A stretch of 64,000 nucleotides of DNA from Dysidea avara (Eukaryota > Porifera > Demospongiae > Dictyoceratida > Dysideidae), in contig NC_089274.1 of assembly GCF_963678975.1 (NCBI RefSeq), positions 49,608,900 to 49,672,899 on the forward strand, in the 5' to 3' direction. The position numbers were made by a program, and so were the translations under genes. Under the pieces are notes generated by a model. It was not told the DNA's origin, did no database searches, and was given only the letters and a program-made list of their open reading frames with translations. Of the stretch, positions 58,215-64,000 are shown piece by piece. Position 1 is the stretch's first letter, and each line of letters starts with the position of its first letter.

Positions 58215-59748
58215 CAGAAATTCACTGCTAGATTTCTCTTCTCAGCAGGGTTGGGTCTTGACTGTACTTCATGCCACCAAAATGCTGGCATGTAAAGCAC
58301 GTCTCCCTCAGCAATGTTACACTGGTATGGCTTCGTCTGTAAGTATAAGGGGAACCGGTCAAGATCGGGTTTCTTGATATCCACCGGTGACATAACCATT
58401 GACGTGCTCTCTAGTAACCGTTGACGACGGAACCAATTAGTGGAAGGATTGAAGCCCAAAATGGCCTCCGGGATGTGAGCTTCATATAAGTTATTATTGT
58501 GATGAGGGTCAAACATTGTGACCTCTTTCTTTCCTCTAATCTAACAAGCAGGCAGGCACACATCAGTGCACCATTATAATTGTGACTGCTTACCTGACAC
58601 AGCAAATTGTCATATGGGTCAAAGTGTAATTTGCCAAGTGTGTTACCATCACTTAACCAAATGTTCAAATGACGTCTTGTAAGTAGGTCTGTTACTATTG
58701 GCAACTCTGACAAGTCCTGCTCCAGCTGTGGCAAGTATTCTGGAATAGATGAGTATTCCAAATAAGCTGAGTAATTCTGAGAAGATAAGGAATTCAAGAA
58801 ATCTGCAAATTTCAGTTCTTGGGTTGCTGGACGCACCACAACTAAGTCAGGAAACTCCAGTTGTCTCTTAACAACATCAGGAATGACAAAGCTGCCATAG
58901 TCCTCCCACAAACTAGCACTCTCTACACCTTCAAATGTTCCATCTGGTGTCAACTTAATGTGGACAAACTGGTCACCAAATTCTTTATAAAAAAAATCCT
59001 GTGTCCACTTTTGCAAGGCTGGCCATTCTAGCAGGCCATCCTCGATAATAACTGGCTTTGACCGGATGAGATACTCTGAGAAGAATTGTTCTTTGGATGG
59101 CATCTTGATCCTCTCACATTCTCTTTGCTCACCAGAAGGCCAGAACAAGTCATGCAGGATATGTTGCTCTAGTAATCCAGCTACAGTCAAGCCTCCACTA
59201 GCAGTTAGAAATGTTCCACAATTGTTGTTCACATATTCTACTACACTAGCAGTGTGTAAGCTACCGGAGTATCTGTCTGCAATTGGTAATGATCTCTCAG
59301 GGCTCGTGAGACAAGTACGATCCCTTGCCACATGACTATATAAGGCAATGCCTCCACCAAAAGGGACCACTTCATGATTAATGTGCCAACTGATGCTAAT
59401 ATTGTCATCCAACTTGCCAACAGCCACCTATTATAAATGTGTAACAGATTCTATGATTACGATAATCAAGAGTTTAGATATTACAGTGAAACCTTTTTTT
59501 TACCTCTAAATTAATAGTGAGGACGTTGGATTATTGATGAGGTTTCACTGTAAACAGACCTTATTGGTGATAGCAAATATCAGCTGTAGTGGCTCTAGTA
59601 ATGCTGCAGTGTTGTTGTCATAAGGTGGAACGAATAACAGCACACATTTCTCAGTAACTAATTTCTGCACCTCCGCCATGTTAAATGTGCCGCCGTGTGT
59701 GGGAATGGAGCACGCGATCAGCAACAGTAACAAAAAAGGTGTAGCCAT
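58215..59748 (-). CDS. Secreted thioredoxin-like / JmjC (cupin-8) fusion, 3' end not found
   Basis: Exons 59560-59748, 58594-59427 and 58215-58540 give 449 codons and end in a GTGAGT donor. The final exon, needed to finish the NLAVNFW strand, was not found. A signal peptide (MATPFLLLLLIACSIP) leads to a thioredoxin-like region at about 20-140, in which PPYDN stands where PDI has a CxxC, and EYVNNNCGTF resembles PDI-family C-terminal text. The JmjC/cupin-8 domain (about 185-449) has the iron-binding His-x-Asp in LGKLHFDPYDNLLCQ and the distal His in LYMPAFWWHEVQS. Such enzymes are Fe(II)/2-oxoglutarate hydroxylases or demethylase relatives. The signal peptide puts this one in the ER or outside. 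Divergent from SPSB3 by 117 bp. Confidence 0.82.
59484..59556. mobile_element. Tiny TACAGTGAAACC element in JmjC-gene intron 1
   Basis: TTACAGTGAAACCTTTTTTT and GAGGTTTCACTGTAA are inverted ends about 73 bp apart. The right end begins only a few nt inside the 5' splice site of the 132-nt intron. Confidence 0.65.
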
Positions 59749-59865
59749 TACAAACTGTTTAGACTAACAATTTCTTTTGTTTGACAACATTTACTTCTCA
59801 ATATTCTAATTAAAGCCCATTGTTTTCTTCTAACTAAAGCACACGATGGCTCTTAACGTGATGTA
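59749..59865. promoter_or_regulatory. Bidirectional promoter, JmjC gene / SPSB3
   Basis: 117 bp between divergent start codons, AT-rich on the JmjC side. No distinct TATA box. Shared promoter inferred from spacing. Confidence 0.55.
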
Positions 59866-60597
59866 ATGGTAATGGAGAAAGAAAACTACGCGTGGGTGTG
59901 GGGTAGTGAGGCCCCTGATGCTCCAACCAGTGTACAACTATCAGATGAGCAGACTACGGCGCTATTTCACACCGGGGGAAGTGTAGGGTGTAGCGCAGTG
60001 AGGGGACCACAGCCTCTAGTAAAGAACATGGAACATTACTTTGAAGTGCAAATGAGCCCACCTTATCATGGAATGGCGCGTATGATTGGAGTGGGCACCA
60101 AATTTGCTCTCATGGAGACAATTGGATACAACTTTCAACCACTAATTGGTAGAGACAGCAATAGCTGGGGTCTTAACTACAATGGCAAGATCAGACATAA
60201 TGGTGTGGAGGAGAACTATGTTGATACTGGTGATATACTGGAGTCCAGTGATCCATTGACTATTGGTGTTCTTTATGATGCTCACCTGGGGATAATCTCA
60301 TTTCAGATTAATGGTAAACAGTACGGCACAGCATTCACCGGTATACCCATTATGTTTGACATTTATCCTATGGCATGCTCCACTGCTGGGAATAGTTCTA
60401 TTAAATTGGTACGAAGTTGGTCAGAGGTGGTATCACTACGGTGCATATGTCGTGCAGTGATCAGGTATCAGCTAAGTGACATTAATAAAGTACAACTGTT
60501 GCCTCTTCCCAATGACCTCAAGGCCTATGTGTTGTACAGAGATGTGGAGTGGTCACGGTACTATAATAGACTGAAAGGCAAAGAAACACTAGTATGA
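59866..60597 (+). CDS. SPSB3: SPRY domain and SOCS box protein 3
   Basis: A single uninterrupted frame of 243 aa. The start at 59866 is followed by a second Met two codons on; either could serve. The SPRY domain (about 30-185) includes GCSAVRGPQPL, HYFEVQMSPPYHGMARMIGV, LIGRDSNSWGLNYNGKIRHN and YPMACSTAGNSSIKLVRSWS, matching SPSB3 more than SPSB1/2/4. The SOCS-box-like end (about 190-235) begins LRCICRAVIRYQLSD. SPSB proteins are substrate receptors of Cullin-5 RING ubiquitin ligases; human SPSB3 targets nuclear cGAS and SNAIL. The gene has no introns, unlike all its neighbours. Its stop is 18 bp from the convergent stop of the next gene. Confidence 0.92.
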   Translation: MVMEKENYAWVWGSEAPDAPTSVQLSDEQTTALFHTGGSVGCSAVRGPQPLVKNMEHYFEVQMSPPYHGMARMIGVGTKFALMETIGYNFQPLIGRDSNSWGLNYNGKIRHNGVEENYVDTGDILESSDPLTIGVLYDAHLGIISFQINGKQYGTAFTGIPIMFDIYPMACSTAGNSSIKLVRSWSEVVSLRCICRAVIRYQLSDINKVQLLPLPNDLKAYVLYRDVEWSRYYNRLKGKETLV

Positions 60598-60615
60598 TTG
60601 TGTATATACAAGTAA

Positions 60616-62826
60616 CTAATAGATCAAGTCATGTTCCATATCATGATTCACTAATATCATGTCACTGTCCCAGAATCCACATGGCAGCCAGTCATCTGAT
60701 GGTACCAGTTCATTATCAGAAATTAGACACACCCTACACTTGTCATGTTTTATGTCCAGGATGCCCCTAAGCTGTGTCTGGTGTGGCTTCTCTACTGGAG
60801 TAGTGGTGTGTGCTGTAGCGTTCTGTGACTGGCTGAGGTAGTTGGATACTGGGTGTGATGAGGAGTACATCAACATAATGTAATGACTCATGGCTACCTC
60901 ACCTTTCTGTTGACTGTAGAGTAGGCAGGAGTGCAGGAGTGGACTGCCTTTGTACGTCACCTGCAGTATGGTACAGATTGGCCATACACTAAGCCATTAG
61001 AACACACATTGTAACTCAAACCACTTTATTAGAACACACAATTCTAATAGAATACATACAATTCTAATAGAATACATACAGAGCAAGTTATTCTGACAAA
61101 GCTCAACCACTACACCTGTCAATAGCAGTAGAAAGCCACAAAGTATAATGAACTCTTGACAATGTGGCGCTTGAACGGTACTCACCTTAGTATAAGCTGT
61201 CTTTCGGTCAACTCGCTTGTTGTGTCCAAGTGTAGCCCAGCAGCTGTTGACCCACTGAGGCAACTGGGAGAACCTTTGGCCATCTTGACTGACAACACTA
61301 CCATCTTGTGTCACTGACCCAGTAAACTGACAACCCTACACACAATCAGTATACAGTTGTATTCCAGTGGAACCTCTCCTGAATGGACACTGGACAATTT
61401 ATTGGCATTGATTTTGGGTAGAGTAACAAGTTATAGCATGATCCTAAATGAAGGCTGAAGTGTGGGTAATTGAGTACAGACTTAATTTGTACACATGAAA
61501 ATATGCTGTGGTTAAAGGTGTGTATATATAACAGCCATTTGCACACAAAGATGTCCATTATGAAGAGGTTCTGTTCAGTGGGTACCAGTAGAGTGCAGTT
61601 CAACTGATCCTGTGGAATCATAAGGCTATGGTTGATGAGTACATCCAGTGGAACTGGTTGAGCAAGTTCTGACTGCAACAATCGTGTAGTCCCTGGTTGA
61701 TTAGTTTCACCCATTGGCTGTACTGCACACTGAGATGCCAATGGAACACTACCTGGCTGTTTCTGGGACACACCAACTGACTGTTTAGCCACACCTACTG
61801 GTTGTTGCTGCTTTTTAGTCACACCTACCCTTTGCTGCTGTGCAATGACAAAAGCTGATAGTTGTTGAGTTACACCTCTTGGTTGTGCAGCCACACCCCC
61901 AGGTTGTTGCTGCTTGTACACATCAACTGGTTGAACAATTTCTTGTTGATAGCTTGCACCTATCAATGGCAATGTTATGTCTGGTGATTTCTGTTGTGTG
62001 GCCACACCCACAAACTGCACTTGCTTCTGTGCTACTTGTTCTGGTACAATATCTGTTAATTGTTTAGCCACACCCACTGATTGTTGAGCCACACCTACTG
62101 GTTGTTGAACCACACCTACTGGTTGTTGAACCATGTCCACTACAGCCACACTCATTTGTTGCTGCTGTTTAGCTATACCCACTTGTTGTTGCTGTTGTCG
62201 TTTAACTACACCTACTAATTGTTGTTGCTGCTTAGCCACACCCAATGATTGTGGCTGTTGTTTAGCCACACCCACTGGTTGTTGTTGTTTAGGCACATCC
62301 ACTGGTTGTTGCTGTTTTTTAGCCACACCCACTGGATGTTTAGTCACACTCACTAGTTGTTGTTTACTCACACCTACTGATCGCTGCTGCTGTTTAGCCA
62401 CACCCACTGGTTGTTGCCTATGCTTAGTTGTAGACTGTGTTGCAGATTCAGTCAATAGTGAAAATGATGATGATTGTTTACGGGTCTTAGTAGGCTGCAA
62501 CAATGATTTAGTCACGTGACCAGTAACTTCTTCCTTCACTTGTCCAAAACTGCCAAGTAATCCTTTAGATCGTGTGCAGTACCGACTCTGGCCAGACATC
62601 AACTTCAGCTGGGCACCAAGTCTCTTCTGCTCTTCAAAACAATTCAGCAGAGCTTTCTGCTTGTTTGACAATAGCAGCAATTTCTGCTGGAATGACACAG
62701 CATTACTACCACTGACAGAAACACTCTCTAGTTCATCTGATAACTGCTTCCTCTCCTGTCGTGTGATCCTGCTTAGCTGATGAAGGTTCTCCTCCAACAT
62801 CAGAAATTGGTCTTGCAATTCATGAA
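60616..62826 (-). CDS. Coiled-coil, Gln-rich protein with C-terminal RAMA-like domain (5' part missing)
   Basis: Exons 61586-62826, 61186-61335 and 60616-60960 join in phase (about 578 codons). The first enters at an AG acceptor, so upstream exons lie beyond 62826, probably outside the window. The order is a coiled coil (HELQDQFLMLEENLHQLSRI and on), a Ser/Thr basic stretch, then about 230 residues of degenerate (V/K)-Q-Q-Q-P-V-G-V-A-K repeats. The C-terminal block DGSVVSQDGQRFSQLPQWVN ... AYTKVTYKGSPL fits the pattern of RAMA domains (as in MPND and ANKRD31), which are suspected to read DNA modifications. The end is acidic. Family identity is tentative. The Gln-rich repeat may be unstable. 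Confidence 0.7.
61361..61583. mobile_element. MITE filling an intron of the RAMA-like gene
   Basis: CCAGTGGAACCTCTCCTGAA ... GGACA at the left and TGTCCATTATGAAGAGGTTC ... CAGTGG at the right are imperfect inverted ends. The element takes up about 220 of the 250 nt of the intron (61336-61585) and abuts the 5' splice site. Confidence 0.65.
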
Positions 62827-63049
62827 CTGTGAAGGTAAATATTGAGTCCAGGGTAACCTTATATATATATATGGGTAGGCAAGTTAGGTGGAATGCATAG
62901 GTGTAAGCTGTAAACATCAAGTGTAAAACTTTTTTATATGTATGCCTTTTGCACATCATTAGAACTAAGTTCAGTATTGTGTTATACATGAATAACAACA
63001 ACAATTAACATGTTCAGGTTTATTATTATATGGTAAGCTACTATATAGG
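62827..63049. other. Intron or flank of the RAMA-like gene, no exon seen
   Basis: AT-rich sequence with a TATATATATATA run near 62862. No exon matching the required phase was found up to the pogo-like MITE. Confidence 0.4.
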
Positions 63050-63286
63050 TACAGTAGGACCTCCATTATCCGAACACCTGTGTGCCAGTTAAATCATAAA
63101 AGTGTTCAGATAAGTGAATTTGTTCGGATAAATGAAGCCCATTCATTTATATACAGAGTTGTGTTCAACTACTCTAATAGAACATACACTTACTCTAATA
63201 GAACGTTCACCTAATGACGAAATACTCTAATAAAGCAGTCACACTGTTTGGATAATCGAGATTCGGATAATCGAGGTCCTACTGTA
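63050..63286. mobile_element. pogo/Tigger-like MITE
   Basis: Starts TACAGTAGGACCTCCATTAT and ends GGATAATCGAGGTCCTACTG TA. Two or three ACTCTAATAGAAC motif copies lie inside. Related in plan to the element at 47236. Confidence 0.75.
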
Positions 63287-64000
63287 ATAGTATTTTTTAA
63301 AAATTGTTGATTTAAAAATGAAGTAGGGATCTATGCAACAAAAGTAATGAAGATTAACAATTTTTAAAAATACTAGTTTTCTGGTTGTAGCACAGCTAGT
63401 TACTAGGGCTGCATTGATTCGACTTTTTACCGATACTTCAAATACCAAGTACTCAGCTGGGAAGTATCTGCAAGTACAAGTACTGATACCAAGTTCCTTA
63501 AAGTAGCTACTTCATAGCGCACACATTTATTATATAGTGCATTTCATGGTATTCTTGTATACATTTTCAGTATGGTTCATGTTTATAATGAAGTAGCCAA
63601 TCAAGATTCACAAAGAAGGAAGTCACTGAAATGCAAACCAGTGGATATTCCAGTATTCTTCTGGAGAAGTGTAGATAATATCATATTAAATGGAGCTTAC
63701 AAAAACACAAAAGTATTCTAATACAGAAACAATCACTTCTTAGTCTACCTGATTGCTCTATTAGAGTTATTGACTGTTCTATTAAGAGTATATCGATCTT
63801 TTTCTCAGTAAAGCGTTTTCACATGTAGGTTTCAGCATAGATCAGTAATTTTGCTGGTAGCTAGTTATTAGTGTTATACTTGATACTTTTAGGCGTCCAC
63901 TGTGCTAGTAAAATATAGCAAGTACAAACGAACGTTATTTTATTCTCGCACGTGATAAGAATCGGTATCTGCAACAATATAATGACCGATTCCGATGCTT
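63287..64000. repeat. Repeat-rich window end
   Basis: From 63403 a hAT-like end TAGGGCTGCATTGATTCGAC opens a segment with CCGATACTTCAAATACCAAG and related phrases. Near 63750-63800 a TCTATTAGAGTT...TCTATTAAGAGTATATCGAT motif pair recurs as in the MITE at 4640. The segment ends in ATCGGTATCTGCAAC and ATGACCGATTCCGATGC, so an element may run past the border. No gene seen. Confidence 0.5.

Noticed and set aside
61879..62519. Plus-strand Cys-rich frames (CCCCLATPT)
   Set aside because: Antisense shadows of the Gln-rich repeat of the minus-strand RAMA-like gene.

Overview
The window is animal nuclear DNA, most like a compact early-branching metazoan genome. I infer a demosponge of the Amphimedon type. 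The reasons are animal genes with many introns of about 45-60 nt, very short spacers between genes, and many small non-autonomous DNA transposons, foldback elements and CA-type microsatellites. No prokaryotic, viral or CRISPR content was seen.

Layout. 1-5792: repeat-rich flank with a hAT-type MITE that has an intact 8-bp target duplication. 5793-24574: tightly packed genes ZNF330 (-), a TFPT/INO80F-like HMG-box gene (+), POLDIP3 (-), SRP68 (-) and METTL22 (+). 24709-38821: one large minus-strand gene with the full LRRK2 architecture (armadillo, ankyrin, LRR, ROC, COR, kinase, WD40). 38822-58214: about 19 kb poor in genes, with MITEs, foldbacks, tRNA-derived SINEs, several tandem arrays, a roughly 90-copy 21-bp minisatellite and a few orphan exon candidates. 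58215-62826: a secreted thioredoxin-like/JmjC fusion (-), an intronless SPSB3 (+) and the 3' part of a gene ending in a RAMA-like domain (-). 62827-64000: repeats.

Organisation. Three head-to-head pairs have only 49, 102 and 117 bp between start codons, so each pair probably shares a bidirectional promoter. Three tail-to-tail pairs have 64, 134 and 18 bp between stop codons. The conserved genes serve nucleolar/RNA functions (ZNF330, POLDIP3), chromatin remodelling (INO80F-like), protein targeting (SRP68), protein methylation (METTL22), ubiquitin ligation (SPSB3) and Roco kinase signalling (LRRK2). They are housekeeping neighbours, not a pathway cluster.

Exon structures of the smaller genes were assembled by hand from frame, splice-site and phase continuity. 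LRRK2 is described by domain block because it has several dozen exons. Family assignments rest on recalled motifs; no search was run.
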